NCBI GenBank assembly: GCA_017553625.1
Contig: JAFZKP010000052.1
Location: forward strand, 1-64,000
Direction of reading: 5' to 3'
DNA from: Bacteroidales bacterium
GTDB lineage: Bacteria > Bacteroidota > Bacteroidia > Bacteroidales > F082
DNA: 64,000 nt
Positions 48,973 to 58,271 of this stretch are shown one piece after another (within the stretch, counting starts at the first letter, position 1; each line of letters opens with the position of its first letter). The notes under the pieces were generated by a model. The model ran no database searches. It had not been told where the DNA came from and saw only the letters and a list, made by a program, of their open reading frames with translations. Position numbers and translations under genes: made by a program.

Positions 48973-51066
48973 TTAGAAGAACATCACTCCGTTGTTCTCA
49001 ACCTTCGCGTTGTCGAACAATGCTGAATACGGATTGCCGTTCAGGATGGAGTTGTTGAACTTCGAGACATACTCTCTGCGGATGGCGTCGAAATCGGTCT
49101 TGCCTGCAGGTGTCGTGCCTGTGACCTTCAACACCACGTATGCGTTGCCGCCTTCGATAGGTGCTGAATACACGCCTTCCTTCATGCCGAGTGCTGTGCC
49201 GCCGACCTTGTCCTCAACACCGAGGCTGCCAACACCACGACCCTCGAATGTGATGTTGTCGACGGTGAGCTTCTCGCCCTTCAACTCGTCAATCATCTTC
49301 TGGTAGTCGGTGCCGTATTTCTTTGCTTTTTCAGCAATCATCTCGCCCTTCTTTACCTTCTTGATTTGCACGGCGTTGCGTGTGATGAGGTCGTCGTATG
49401 GGATGTAACCCTCTGGAACGATCTTGGTGAGGACTGCCACGACGTACATGTTTTCAAGCTCGAACACGTTTGAAACGTCGCCAATCTCAGTGTCATCCTT
49501 GAATGCCCAACGCACGATCTCACGCGGGTTGTTGATGCCGGCGATGCGGTTGGTGTTCTGTCTGATGGTCTGGAATGTGCGTTTGTTCAAGCCCTGTGCC
49601 TCAACAGCGTTGTTGAACTGCTCGGCAGTCTTGTTCTCTGTGACGAACTTGTTGACTTCGGCAAACACTGCCTGGTCTGTTGCTGTGCTGGCTGTGATTT
49701 CGTGTGAAATGACAGCGACCTTTGCCATCGGCTGTACCTTGTTGCGGTCGGTCACCTTGATGATGTGGTATCCGAATGGAGTCTCAACAACACCCATTGT
49801 GCCGACTTTGTTCTTCTGCACGAACTCGTTGAAAGCGTAAACCATAGCGCCGTCGTTGAACCAGCCGAGGTCGCCGTTGTTTGTCTTTGCGCTCGGGTCG
49901 TCTGAGAAGCTGACAACAGTCTCAATCTTACCTGACTTCTTCACTGCGTTGTAAAGGCTGTCGGCGAGTTTCTGAGCTTGCTCCTTGCTGCGTGTAGCTG
50001 TTGAGCGGAGAGCGCCATTGTAGGCGATGAGCACGTGCGTTGCCTTCAATGAGTCTGAACGGCTTTCTTTTGCCATGATTCTTGCAACGTTGAATGCGCC
50101 GTCGCTCTCGTATGGTCCGTAAACGAAACCGACATTGTTCTCAGCGACAACGTTCTCGAGTTCCACTGGAAGGTCTGATGACTTCTTCCATGTGCTGTCG
50201 TATGGCATGTCGGAGTTGTAAGCCACGAAGTTAGCGACGTTTGTTGAGGTCTTCAAACCTTCTTTCACGTCGTTGACAAAGTTCTTTGCTGACTCTCTGT
50301 CGGCTTCTGACGGTTTCACTTCGAAAACGACATAGTCGATGCCGCGTGTTGCGTCGGTAGGATATTTTGTTCTGTAGGTGTCGTAATATTTCTTGTTGTC
50401 CTGGTCTGTCACAACGACTGTTGAGTCTGGGATAGAGACGTAACGAACAGCATAAACCTCAGCTGATTTCTTAAGGTTCTTGTTCTCGTTGTAACGGTCG
50501 GCGAGTTTCTTGGGAAGATAGAAGCCGTGTTTGAGAAGGCTCTCGTACTTGGTGTTCAGTCTGTCTTCTTTGACGAACTCCTCGAAGTTAATCCATTCAT
50601 TTTGAGCCTCTGGGCTGAAGTTGTCGAAGTTGCTGTAGTAGTTGTTCAAAAACTCTCTGTCGAATTTGCCGTCCTGGCCTGTGAAGTTCTGTACAACATA
50701 TTTGTTTGGGTTCTCGCCGAAGAACTGGTCATTGAGCTCTTCCGGTGTCACTGTGAGACCGAGTGCCTTGAACTCTTTTTCCATGATGATTTCTCTAATC
50801 ATCTGGTCGAGAGTTTGGCTACGAAGTGAGAAAGACTCGTCGTTTGTGAGGGAACCTCTGCTTCTTTTCTGAGCTTGAATAGTTTGGTCAGCCCTGTTTG
50901 CGTAGTCCTGATAGGAGATTTTCTCGCCGTTGACTATCGCCACGTCGTTCCGTCTTCTTGTGTTTGTGCTTTTTAACAAGTCACCCAAAACAAATGCTAA
51001 TAGAGCCAAACCGATGATAACCACTAAAATACCATAGTGTTGTCTGATTTTTCCAATTGCTGCCAT
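48973..51066 (-). CDS. PpiD-like peptidyl-prolyl isomerase, membrane anchored
   Basis: A 697-residue periplasmic chaperone. The N-terminus MAAIGKIRQHYGILVVIIGL then ALLAFVLGDLL forms one transmembrane helix; a SurA_N-like domain follows (VAIVNGEKISYQDYANRADQ, DQMIREIIMEKEFKALGLTV). A parvulin (rotamase) domain is seen near 340-440 (ATHVLIAYNG, GDLGWFNDGAMVYAFNEFVQ, TPFGYHIIKVTDR). It assists folding of outer-membrane proteins. It ends an operon read from coaX. Confidence 0.9.
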   Translation of the reverse strand: MAAIGKIRQHYGILVVIIGLALLAFVLGDLLKSTNTRRRNDVAIVNGEKISYQDYANRADQTIQAQKRSRGSLTNDESFSLRSQTLDQMIREIIMEKEFKALGLTVTPEELNDQFFGENPNKYVVQNFTGQDGKFDREFLNNYYSNFDNFSPEAQNEWINFEEFVKEDRLNTKYESLLKHGFYLPKKLADRYNENKNLKKSAEVYAVRYVSIPDSTVVVTDQDNKKYYDTYRTKYPTDATRGIDYVVFEVKPSEADRESAKNFVNDVKEGLKTSTNVANFVAYNSDMPYDSTWKKSSDLPVELENVVAENNVGFVYGPYESDGAFNVARIMAKESRSDSLKATHVLIAYNGALRSTATRSKEQAQKLADSLYNAVKKSGKIETVVSFSDDPSAKTNNGDLGWFNDGAMVYAFNEFVQKNKVGTMGVVETPFGYHIIKVTDRNKVQPMAKVAVISHEITASTATDQAVFAEVNKFVTENKTAEQFNNAVEAQGLNKRTFQTIRQNTNRIAGINNPREIVRWAFKDDTEIGDVSNVFELENMYVVAVLTKIVPEGYIPYDDLITRNAVQIKKVKKGEMIAEKAKKYGTDYQKMIDELKGEKLTVDNITFEGRGVGSLGVEDKVGGTALGMKEGVYSAPIEGGNAYVVLKVTGTTPAGKTDFDAIRREYVSKFNNSILNGNPYSALFDNAKVENNGVMFF

Positions 51067-51164
51067 AATTCTATTTTCTAATTATTATTTTCTATACTAA
51101 TTTTAAGCCTGCAAATTTACAAAAAATGTCAATATATCCAACATTTTTATAAAAAAATGCTAAC

Positions 51165-52439
51165 TCATTGATTGTTTTTGATTTCCACTTCCTCGAGTTT
51201 GGTTTCGGAGGCTTTGATAATCTTAAAAAGATAATTCCCGATGACGATTTCCTCTCCTGTTTGCGGAATACTCTCGTGATAATGGATGATATATCCCGCC
51301 AGTGTCTCGTAGTCGTCCGATTCAGGGAAATCGTATTTGTACGTCTTGTTGAGGTAGTCAATTTCTAATCTCGCCGAGAAGATTCTGTCGTTTTCGTCAA
51401 TTGTCTTCTCGATGTCGTCTTCCACGTCGTATTCGTCTTCAATCTCTCCGAAAATCTCTTCCACAAGGTCTTCCGTGGTGATGATTCCCGCCGTTCCACC
51501 GAACTCGTCGACGACCACCGCAATGCTCTGGCGTTTTTTCGACAGTCTTTGCAGGAGATTCTGGGCGCCGTAGGTCTCGGGATAAAACTCAATCTGACGC
51601 ACTTTCTGCTTGATGCTGCCTACCTTGTGCAGAAGGTCGTTGATATGGATATAACCGACAATGTTGTCGATATTGTCTTCATACACAATGAGTTTGGAGT
51701 GCTTGGTCTCCTCAAAGACGCGTTTCACCTCCTCGATGGAGTCGTTAATCTCCACCGCTTGGATTTCATTTCGCGGCTGCATGCATTCGCGTAGCTTAAC
51801 TGTCTGAAACTCAATGGCGTTTTGAAAGAGCTCGATGCCTTGCTGTATGTCTTCGTTTTCCTCGTTGGGGTCGGCGTATTCTTTGAGATAGTCGTTGAGG
51901 TCGACGGTACTTAGCTTGTAGTCTTCAGGCGCGATTTCTACTCTGAAAATGTATTTTATGATAAGCTCTGATATTCCTATGTAAATGAAAATCAATGGAT
52001 AAAGTACGATGTACAATATCATCATCGGGAGAGCGGTCACGTTCATCAGCTTGTTTGGGTTGATGCGTGAGAGCGTTTTCGGGATGAACTCCCCGACGAT
52101 GAGCACCAGAATAGTGGAGATGATTGTCTGACAGAGCAAAATCGTGAACTCGTTGATTATCACATCTGGTAACATGCTGATTATCACTGGCTTCAGAAGT
52201 CTCGCCATGGCGATTCCGTAGATGACATTGGCGATGTTGTTGCCAATCAGGATGCAGCCCATGAACTGCGACTGATGTTTCACGAAGTTGTTTATCAGTT
52301 TCGCGGAGAAGCTGTTTTTCTTCAGGTCGAGCTCGAGTTTGAGCCTGTTGGAACTCAGGAACGAGATTTCGACGCCAGAGAAAAACGCTGACGAGAGCAG
52401 TGATATTATGACAACCATCCAGTTACTCATCTTCGTCAA
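51165..52439 (-). CDS. CNNM/CorC-HlyC family membrane protein with CBS pair
   Basis: A 424-residue protein: N-terminal DUF21 transmembrane region (MVVIISLLSSAFFSGVEISF ... ANVIYGIAMARLLKP), two CBS domains (MQPRNEIQAVEINDSIEEVK; RLSKKRQSIAVVVDEFGGTA, GIITTEDLVEEIFGEIEDEY) and a C-terminal CorC_HlyC domain (LAGYIIHYHESIPQTGEEIV). Family members take part in divalent cation transport or, as GldE, in gliding. Its start overlaps the lptC end by 17 bases. Confidence 0.9.
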   Translation of the reverse strand: MTKMSNWMVVIISLLSSAFFSGVEISFLSSNRLKLELDLKKNSFSAKLINNFVKHQSQFMGCILIGNNIANVIYGIAMARLLKPVIISMLPDVIINEFTILLCQTIISTILVLIVGEFIPKTLSRINPNKLMNVTALPMMILYIVLYPLIFIYIGISELIIKYIFRVEIAPEDYKLSTVDLNDYLKEYADPNEENEDIQQGIELFQNAIEFQTVKLRECMQPRNEIQAVEINDSIEEVKRVFEETKHSKLIVYEDNIDNIVGYIHINDLLHKVGSIKQKVRQIEFYPETYGAQNLLQRLSKKRQSIAVVVDEFGGTAGIITTEDLVEEIFGEIEDEYDVEDDIEKTIDENDRIFSARLEIDYLNKTYKYDFPESDDYETLAGYIIHYHESIPQTGEEIVIGNYLFKIIKASETKLEEVEIKNNQ

Positions 52440-52992
52440 TCTCCATTGTTGCCCTGATGCCGAAAATCTCTCTTCGCGAGAAGCTCTCGTTGGCTGTCAG
52501 ACTGTCGCCGAAAATAATCTTGTCGGGACTTGTTATCTTGACAAGATTCCTTGTGTAAATCTTCTTTTTCCGCTGGTTCCAATACAGCGTTTCCGTTTCC
52601 AGCTTCTCGTTTGTCTTGATGTTTTCGACCACCACGTTATGTTTTGCGAACACCAGTTCTTTTCTCTCGTAGTTCACGCCGTAGTCGCCGCTGATTTTCG
52701 AAGTGGGGGCGGTGTCGCCGTTTTCATACATGAAGGCGACGAAGCCTTTCGGGAACTCGAGGACGGAGCTGTCCTGGTTGTCGACGCTGCGCATGACGGG
52801 GGCGGTGAGTTTCGCGACAAGCATGCCCGAGTCGCTGCGTTCAATCACCACGTCGTAGGCCATCAGTCCGGTGATGGTGTCGCAGTCGATGAACTGCTTG
52901 ACTTTCTCCATCGAGTTCTCACAAGAAAACAACATCATAACAACATGTGCTATGATGTTGATTCCCAATATTATATGTATCAGTCTTTTCAA
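52423..52992 (-). CDS. lptC: LPS export periplasmic protein LptC
   Basis: A 189-residue protein with an N-terminal hydrophobic anchor ending in a lipobox-like LFSCENS, then the beta-jellyroll repeats of LptC: VIERSDSGMLVAKLTAPVMR, FPKGFVAFMYENGD, ELVFAKHNVVVENIKTNEKL, ETETLYWNQRKKKIYT and VKITSPDKIIFGDSLTANES. It links the LptBFG extractor to the periplasmic bridge. It overlaps the TPR gene by four bases (ATGA). Confidence 0.88.
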   Translation of the reverse strand: MKRLIHIILGINIIAHVVMMLFSCENSMEKVKQFIDCDTITGLMAYDVVIERSDSGMLVAKLTAPVMRSVDNQDSSVLEFPKGFVAFMYENGDTAPTSKISGDYGVNYERKELVFAKHNVVVENIKTNEKLETETLYWNQRKKKIYTRNLVKITSPDKIIFGDSLTANESFSRREIFGIRATMEIDEDE

Positions 52993-54311
52993 TTATTTGA
53001 AAATCTTGCCTTTGTGGTCTCGTTTATCCAGCATTCCACCTGGTAGGTGTCACCTTCAAAAACGTTGTAGAAGAACGCGTCTTCGCTGGTAGGGAAGAGC
53101 TTGGAGTATTCCCTGATCATCTCGTTGGCTTTTGATGCCAATGACGGGTCAACTTCCTTGGCTCTCTGGAACTTGTCGACTGCAGCCCAGTAAACGGCTT
53201 TTGCGTGGAGAGGGTTGCTGTTGCATTCCTTGCCGCTTGAAGCATAGAGGTAGCCGATTATCATGTAAGGCTCGCCGTCGGTCTTGTCGAGGTCGATGGC
53301 TTTTTTCGCGTAGGTGCGTCCCTGCTCGAATTTGCTTTCCTTGAGCATGATCTGGGCGAGGTATTTGTAAGCCTGCTGTGCCGACTTGTTGTCGCTTGAT
53401 TTCGTTGCTTCAATGAGGTAGCTTGTGGCTTTGCTGTATTCCTGGTCAGCAAGGAATCTCTTGCCGATGAAGTATGCCGACTCCGGTGAAGGGTTGAGTT
53501 TGTGCAACTTGACGGCGACAGCGAGATAGAGGTCTGTCTTGTCGCAGTTTCTATTTGCAAGGGTTGTTGCGATTTTGTTGAGGAGCTCCACGTTGTCAGG
53601 TTCGGCGTCAAACTTCTTCTGGAAAATGCGGACGAGGTCTTCGCAGTTGGCGTATGGCTGCACGCCGCCTTCGAGGTTGCCCTTTGTGGCTGTGTAGCTG
53701 TTCAGAAGCTTCTCGTTGCCTTCCTCGGTGTATCTCTTGATGTTGAATTCAACGATGTCCATGAGGCTGCTGTATGCGTCGAGGATTGCCGACTCGTCGA
53801 GTTTGCCGGCTTTCACCATGTTGATTGTCGATGAGAACAATGCGTCGATGAAGGCGTAGTTGCTGTTGTTTCCGTCAATCTCGATGGCTTCTTTCAAGGC
53901 GTTGTATGCCTGTTCCATACGTGAAGGGAATGCCATGAGGTCGAGACCCATACGTCCCTTGATGTTGCCGATGCCGCTCTTCGGGAAGTACTGGATACGG
54001 GCGTCGTAGACCATCACCAGTGTGTCGATGTATTTCTCTTTCAGCGCAGCGTCTTTGGTGCTTCTGATGAGTGCGTTGTTGACGATTTTGGTGCCGTCGG
54101 TGAGGGTTCTCTCTTTTGCGCTCGGGCAGTTGATGAAGACCTTCCTCCAATTTGTAATCATGATAGGGCTGGCTGTTGAAGCTTTTCCGTCCCATTGTTT
54201 AAACGCCTCTCTATAGATAGAGATTTCTGTTTCGCAATCCACGTCTTGTGCAAATGAAACTGTTGACATGCACAAAATTGCTCCGATGAATAAAAACTTT
54301 CTTAACTTCAT
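52989..54311 (-). CDS. secreted tetratricopeptide-repeat protein (440 aa)
   Basis: Signal peptide MKLRKFLFIGAILCMSTVSF then AQDVDCETEISIYREAFKQW. Helical hairpins of TPR type occur throughout, clearest at KFDAEPDNVELLNKIATTLA, AYFIGKRFLADQEYSKATSY and FEQGRTYAKKAIDLDKTDGE. This gene regularly stands between an outer-membrane protein gene and lptC in Bacteroidales, so an envelope-assembly role is probable, though not shown. Confidence 0.85.
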   Translation of the reverse strand: MKLRKFLFIGAILCMSTVSFAQDVDCETEISIYREAFKQWDGKASTASPIMITNWRKVFINCPSAKERTLTDGTKIVNNALIRSTKDAALKEKYIDTLVMVYDARIQYFPKSGIGNIKGRMGLDLMAFPSRMEQAYNALKEAIEIDGNNSNYAFIDALFSSTINMVKAGKLDESAILDAYSSLMDIVEFNIKRYTEEGNEKLLNSYTATKGNLEGGVQPYANCEDLVRIFQKKFDAEPDNVELLNKIATTLANRNCDKTDLYLAVAVKLHKLNPSPESAYFIGKRFLADQEYSKATSYLIEATKSSDNKSAQQAYKYLAQIMLKESKFEQGRTYAKKAIDLDKTDGEPYMIIGYLYASSGKECNSNPLHAKAVYWAAVDKFQRAKEVDPSLASKANEMIREYSKLFPTSEDAFFYNVFEGDTYQVECWINETTKARFSNN

Positions 54312-54327
54312 AGTTTTGTATTTTTAA

Positions 54328-55614
54328 TTATTTGTATCTTCTTTTGACAAACCACCTGTCGCGGATTGATATTCCCACGGAAATGTTGAAATATGACTCT
54401 TCAATCAGGTCGTTTTTGATTGTTCCCATCTTTCCGAATTCGAAAGCGAGGTTGAGTGATGACATGGCGCGAGGGACAGGCAGACCCACACCGAACGACA
54501 CGCCGTATTTGTTGATGGATGTGCCGTAGATGTTGAAGAATGTCTGGTCATAATGGAAACCTGCGCGGTATGTCACGCGTCGCATATAGCTCGACACAGA
54601 AGTGTAGCGCGGGGTGTAGCAACCGCCCACGGCGACACTCCAGGAGTTCTGCAGCGAGTCGTTGGAGCCGTTCATCTTGAACGATTTCCAGTTGTCCCAG
54701 TTGAAGTCGACGCCGACGAGCCATCTCTCGCCTTTTCTCAATGTGATGCCGCCTCCGAAACCTTGCGGGTAAACGATGCCGACTTTCTCACCGCTCTTGT
54801 AAAGTATGGTGTCGCGGGCTGTCTCGGTGTTTGAGCCGTATCCCTTGAACATGGTGCGGATGTAGGTGTTACGGTGTCCGCTCATATCCGACTGCAGCGA
54901 ATAGGTGAGACCGACGGCGAGTTGGTATTCTTTGTTGAAGTTTTGTTTGTAAATCAAGCCGAAGTCGAACAGCACGTCGCTGATGCTCAGGTTGATAGTG
55001 CGCCTTTCGTTGTGGAAATTGGCGTAGTCAGGGAAATAGAGTGTCGTCTCATCAGTGACGTTGCCGAAGACGTAGTTCATTTTCACGCCGAGTGACAGAC
55101 CTTTGAATACCTTGAATCCGTTTGCCCAATAAATCTTGTTCAGACCTCCCGAGCCGTTATAGTCAATGCTATACGGATATTGGAAGTCGAAGTCTGCGGT
55201 CGATGAATATTCGCGGTTGCTGTAAGGTGTCACGCCGGCGCCCATCTTCCACCATTTTGTCACGCCGAAGCCGAGGTCGAAGTAGTCAAAGGAGGCGTTG
55301 GAGCCTTTTTCCGATGACGATGCGTTTTTATATGTGATGTATTTCATATAGAAACCGGCGTCGAAGAGGAATGTGAGGGTGTCCATTTCCGCGAGTGAGG
55401 CAGGGTTGGAGTTGTTGAGCAGATACATCCCGTCGACGGCGTTGTTGATGCCGCCCATGCCCTGAAGAATGGTGTTTGTCTTGTTCTGGCTCATCATTCC
55501 CAAGCCGAATCTCGAGTAAGGCGAAGAGACGTCAGATTGGGCAAAAACGCCGCTTGCCATCGCGAAAATGATGGCAGTTAAAAAGGCTGTTTTATGTAAG
55601 TTATTGAATTTCAT
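54328..55614 (-). CDS. FadL/OMPP1-like outer-membrane protein (428 aa)
   Basis: Signal peptide ending VFAQ, then SPYSRFGLGMMSQNKTNTIL and QGMGGINNAVDGMYLLNNSN-PASLAEMDTLTF, the N-terminal hatch pattern of Bacteroidota FadL-like barrels. The rest is barrel strands (VGVDFNWDNWKSFKMNGSND, RVTYRAGFHYDQTFFNIYG) with the terminal ISIRDRWFVKRRYK. It overlaps the coaX end by 14 bases. Such barrels import hydrophobic compounds or serve as T9SS accessory proteins (PorV-like); which one is uncertain. Confidence 0.8.
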   Translation of the reverse strand: MKFNNLHKTAFLTAIIFAMASGVFAQSDVSSPYSRFGLGMMSQNKTNTILQGMGGINNAVDGMYLLNNSNPASLAEMDTLTFLFDAGFYMKYITYKNASSSEKGSNASFDYFDLGFGVTKWWKMGAGVTPYSNREYSSTADFDFQYPYSIDYNGSGGLNKIYWANGFKVFKGLSLGVKMNYVFGNVTDETTLYFPDYANFHNERRTINLSISDVLFDFGLIYKQNFNKEYQLAVGLTYSLQSDMSGHRNTYIRTMFKGYGSNTETARDTILYKSGEKVGIVYPQGFGGGITLRKGERWLVGVDFNWDNWKSFKMNGSNDSLQNSWSVAVGGCYTPRYTSVSSYMRRVTYRAGFHYDQTFFNIYGTSINKYGVSFGVGLPVPRAMSSLNLAFEFGKMGTIKNDLIEESYFNISVGISIRDRWFVKRRYK

Positions 55615-56332
55615 TGTATTCCATGATAAATCTTAAACCATTGAACAAGAAATTTGAATTTGCAAAGATGCAATTTTTTAACTTATTTTCCAAAAAAATA
55701 TTGTCACCTCCCGAGATAAAAACGTTTAAGTTGTTGAATATCAGGGAGTAATGTTCTATAAATTCTTTTATTTCGTATGTCACGCCGAGTTGCACGCCGC
55801 TTCTGAGGCATTCCTCGGTGTCGTCGCAGATGAGGTTCATCTCGCTGTGTGACGGTTCGCAGAGGGGCAGGAGGGCGGTATGCTCGTGCATCGCCTTGAA
55901 GCGCAGTTTCATGCCGGGGCTTATCGGCCCGCCGAGATGTCGGTCGTCGCTTGTGAGGATGTCGTAGGTGATGCATGTCCCGATGTCTATGACGAGGCTG
56001 TTTTGGTGAGGTCTTTCGTTGAAGGCTGCTGCCACGAGGGCGAGGCGGTCGGCTCCAATCTTCGATTTGTCCTTGTAAGTCAGGGCAAAAGGCAACTTTG
56101 TCTCGTTAGAGAGGACAATCATCGGGATGTCTTGGAGTTGTTCGAGGCATTCGTTGACGTTTCCTCCGACGGACGATATTATACCTTTATTAATATACTG
56201 ATGGCGTTGCAAAAGATGCACGAGGTCGTTGGAAACGGGGTTGAAGACGTCGGTTTCCACGATGTTTTTGTCGCGGAAGACGGCATATTTCGCCTTTGTG
56301 TTGCCTATATCGATGGTAAGAAAGTTGTTCAT
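55601..56332 (-). CDS. coaX: type III pantothenate kinase
   Basis: Start at MNNFLTIDIGNTKAKYAVFR (ATG 56330-56332); the ten extra upstream residues are not needed. The 243-residue kinase has the ASKHA phosphate loop DIGNTKAK at 8-15, SKIGADRLALVAAA, and LVIDIGTCITYDIL with the second phosphate motif, plus GGPISPGMKLRFKAMHEHTA. It phosphorylates pantothenate in the first step of CoA synthesis. It is the first gene of the coaX-OMP-TPR-lptC-CNNM-ppiD run. Confidence 0.92.
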   Translation of the reverse strand: MNNFLTIDIGNTKAKYAVFRDKNIVETDVFNPVSNDLVHLLQRHQYINKGIISSVGGNVNECLEQLQDIPMIVLSNETKLPFALTYKDKSKIGADRLALVAAAFNERPHQNSLVIDIGTCITYDILTSDDRHLGGPISPGMKLRFKAMHEHTALLPLCEPSHSEMNLICDDTEECLRSGVQLGVTYEIKEFIEHYSLIFNNLNVFISGGDNIFLENKLKNCIFANSNFLFNGLRFIMEYNEIQ

Positions 56333-56462
56333 TACGATGAAATTCAGGATGCAAAAATACAAAATTAATGGATAGTATAGTCAATAGTCGTCAATTCTTT
56401 AGCTGCTTATTTTTTTAAAATAAAAGGCTAATGAATCGACGACTGTTGACTCTTGTTGTCGT

Positions 56463-56540
56463 AAGTCTTTAATCATCATTTTTCGGCTGCCACCTCTCTT
56501 CGAGAGCTGAAGGCCTTCAAAATTGATGATTAAAGACCTT
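56463..56540. repeat. 16-bp inverted repeat with inner hairpin
   Basis: AAGTCTTTAATCATCA (56463-56478) pairs with TGATGATTAAAGACCTT (56524-56540, one bulged base), and the inner CTCTCTTCGAGAG forms a small hairpin. It lies in the 276-base gap between coaX and tRNA-Phe. The gap holds no gene. It may be a MITE-like relic or a terminator for an upstream transcript. Confidence 0.5.
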
Positions 56541-56561
56541 AAAAAAATTTTTCAAAAAAAG

Positions 56562-56591
56562 TTGTGTGTATTAAAAAAAGTTGTATTTTTG
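56562..56591 (+). promoter_or_regulatory. tRNA-Phe promoter
   Basis: TTG (56562-56564), 19-base spacer, TATTTTTG (56584-56591), with tRNA position 1 at 56609. Confidence 0.65.
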
Positions 56592-56608
56592 CACCGCGAA
56601 ACTAAAGG

Positions 56609-56681
<73 letters not shown>

Positions 56682-56925
56682 CAAAGCAAAATGCTAATCG
56701 AAATAGAATCAATCGGTTAGCATTTTTTATTTTGTGTTTTTGTCTACGAAACACAGAAACTACCAAATATCATCATCGCCAAAATACCACCAAAGCACCC
56801 CCAGTTCCTATCTCCATCAGGCAGCTTATCCGACAAATGCAATAAGTAAAGTGTCGCTCAGTAATCCGAAAATAAGAAGTGTCAAGCCCATAGTGTGATA
56901 TTTTTTGCAAAGATAGCAATAATCA

Positions 56926-56944
56926 CAAATCTTTTTTATCTTTG
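56926..56944 (+). promoter_or_regulatory. -7 box of the 56963 operon with mirrored box
   Basis: TATCTTTG (56937-56944) precedes the ATG at 56963 by 18 bases. A mirrored CAAAGATA lies a short distance upstream on the other strand, so divergent transcription is possible, although no gene is seen there. Confidence 0.45.
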
Positions 56945-56962
56945 CAGGAAAATAATCTAGGA

Positions 56963-57481
56963 ATGGCGATAACGAGAGATAGACTGAGACAAACGTTCAG
57001 CGAAGGCGGCGCACAGGAGATTTACCACGAGATTAAATCCAGCGGCGATTTCATTGGCTTCACGAAACAATATGCTTTCGATTCAGATTATCGTGTCGCC
57101 AGAAGTGCTTTGTGGGGATTGACCAAGGCTACCGATAAAGAACTGTCACAACTTCAGGTTTTGCTCGAGGAACTGATAGAACAAGTCATGAAAACAGAGA
57201 ATTCATCTGTGCGGCGATTGACTTTGAGCATTATCGAGCGTTTGGAGTTGACCGAAGACAACTTGCGGACAGATTTTCTCGACTTCTGCTTAGATCACAT
57301 GGTAGCTGGAGATGAGTTGCCGGGTATTCAAACTCTTAGCATGAAACTCGCTTACCGCATGTGCAATTTCTATCCTGAGCTGAAGGAGGAGTTTAAAAGG
57401 ATTATTGAAGCAATGGAAATCTCTTATTACAAACCAGCCGTAAAAGGATTAAGAAACAAATTGTTGAACGAATTAAAATAA
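56963..57481 (+). CDS. HEAT-like helical protein (172 aa)
   Basis: Start at MAITRDRLRQTFSEGGAQEI (ATG 56963); the earlier in-frame start at 56942 overlaps the -7 region. The protein is all-helical with HEAT-like pairs (YRVARSALWGLTKATDKELS, SVRRLTLSIIERLELTEDN). Bacteroidales homologues commonly occur next to YjdI-type ferredoxins. The role is unknown. It is 12 bases upstream of the next gene. Confidence 0.7.
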   Translation: MAITRDRLRQTFSEGGAQEIYHEIKSSGDFIGFTKQYAFDSDYRVARSALWGLTKATDKELSQLQVLLEELIEQVMKTENSSVRRLTLSIIERLELTEDNLRTDFLDFCLDHMVAGDELPGIQTLSMKLAYRMCNFYPELKEEFKRIIEAMEISYYKPAVKGLRNKLLNELK

Positions 57482-57493
57482 GGAAATACAACT

Positions 57494-57739
57494 ATGGCTA
57501 CAAAAGAAGAAATTGTAAAACAGGGTTACATCACATACGAAAACGAAAGCATCAAAGTGTTTTGGAATCCGAAAATATGCCAGCATGTCGGAAAATGTGT
57601 TCGAGGCAACGGGAAAGTGTTTGAAGTTGGTCGCCGTCCTTGGATAGACCTCTCACAGGCTTCAGCTAAGGAAATCGCAGCCGTTATCGACCAATGCCCA
57701 TCAAAAGCTCTGCAATACGAGTTAAAAGATTCCAAGTAA
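57494..57739 (+). CDS. YjdI-like divergent mono-cluster ferredoxin (81 aa)
   Basis: The core VFWNPKICQHVGKCVRGNGK then FEVGRRPWIDLSQAS and VIDQCPSKALQY gives three cysteines in a C-x5-C...C-P pattern (Fer4_19). This small family binds one [4Fe-4S] or related cluster and is presumed an electron carrier. It overlaps nothing, but is one base from the next gene, so it is in the same operon. Confidence 0.8.
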   Translation: MATKEEIVKQGYITYENESIKVFWNPKICQHVGKCVRGNGKVFEVGRRPWIDLSQASAKEIAAVIDQCPSKALQYELKDSK

Positions 57740-57740
57740 A

Positions 57741-58235
57741 ATGAACTGGACAATAATAATCATCGAAACAATAATCCTGACAGCGGCTTTCACGGCAATG
57801 ATTCTGATTCCATTGGTAAAAAATCCCGTCTGGTGGATTGCTGACTACCCGGAGGACATACAAGAGGAGTATTTCAAAACCCACGAACGCATACCTTCCA
57901 AATTCTTCACGCCGACGGTTTTATTGAAGAAGGGAATGGCTCTGATTATCGCACTTGTCCTGTTATTAGTGGTGGTTAAGTTGGCTGGTGCTTATGATTT
58001 CTGGTCGGCGTTGTGGGTTGGCTATGGTATTTGGCTCTTCATTGACTGGTACGACTGCTTTTTCTTGGATTGGGTGTTGTTTGCGAATATGAAAAAAGTA
58101 CGTCTTCCCGGCACTGAGCACATGGACGAAGCCTACCACCAAAAGAAATACCACTTTATCCAATCCTGCTGGGGTATGCTCATAGGACTGATACCATGTC
58201 TAGTCGGAGCTGGAATCTATTCGTGGTTGTTTTAG
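57741..58235 (+). CDS. membrane protein of unknown function (164 aa)
   Basis: Four hydrophobic helices are seen: near 3-26 (TIIIIETIILTAAFTAMILI), 67-85 (ALIIALVLLLVVVKLAG), 92-108 (ALWVGYGIWLFIDWYDCFFL) and the C-terminal WGMLIGLIPCLVGAGIYSWL. Aromatic-rich and with charged loops. No family named with confidence. It lies in the operon with the YjdI-like and MBL genes. Confidence 0.7.
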   Translation: MNWTIIIIETIILTAAFTAMILIPLVKNPVWWIADYPEDIQEEYFKTHERIPSKFFTPTVLLKKGMALIIALVLLLVVVKLAGAYDFWSALWVGYGIWLFIDWYDCFFLDWVLFANMKKVRLPGTEHMDEAYHQKKYHFIQSCWGMLIGLIPCLVGAGIYSWLF

Positions 58236-58271
58236 AACCTGAAGATGATATAATTTACCTTATCGACTAAT

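Noticed and set aside
56682..56962. A 73-codon frame starting inside tRNA-Phe
   Set aside because: It begins within the tRNA and has no protein-like sequence; the gap appears to hold only the promoter of the gene at 56963.
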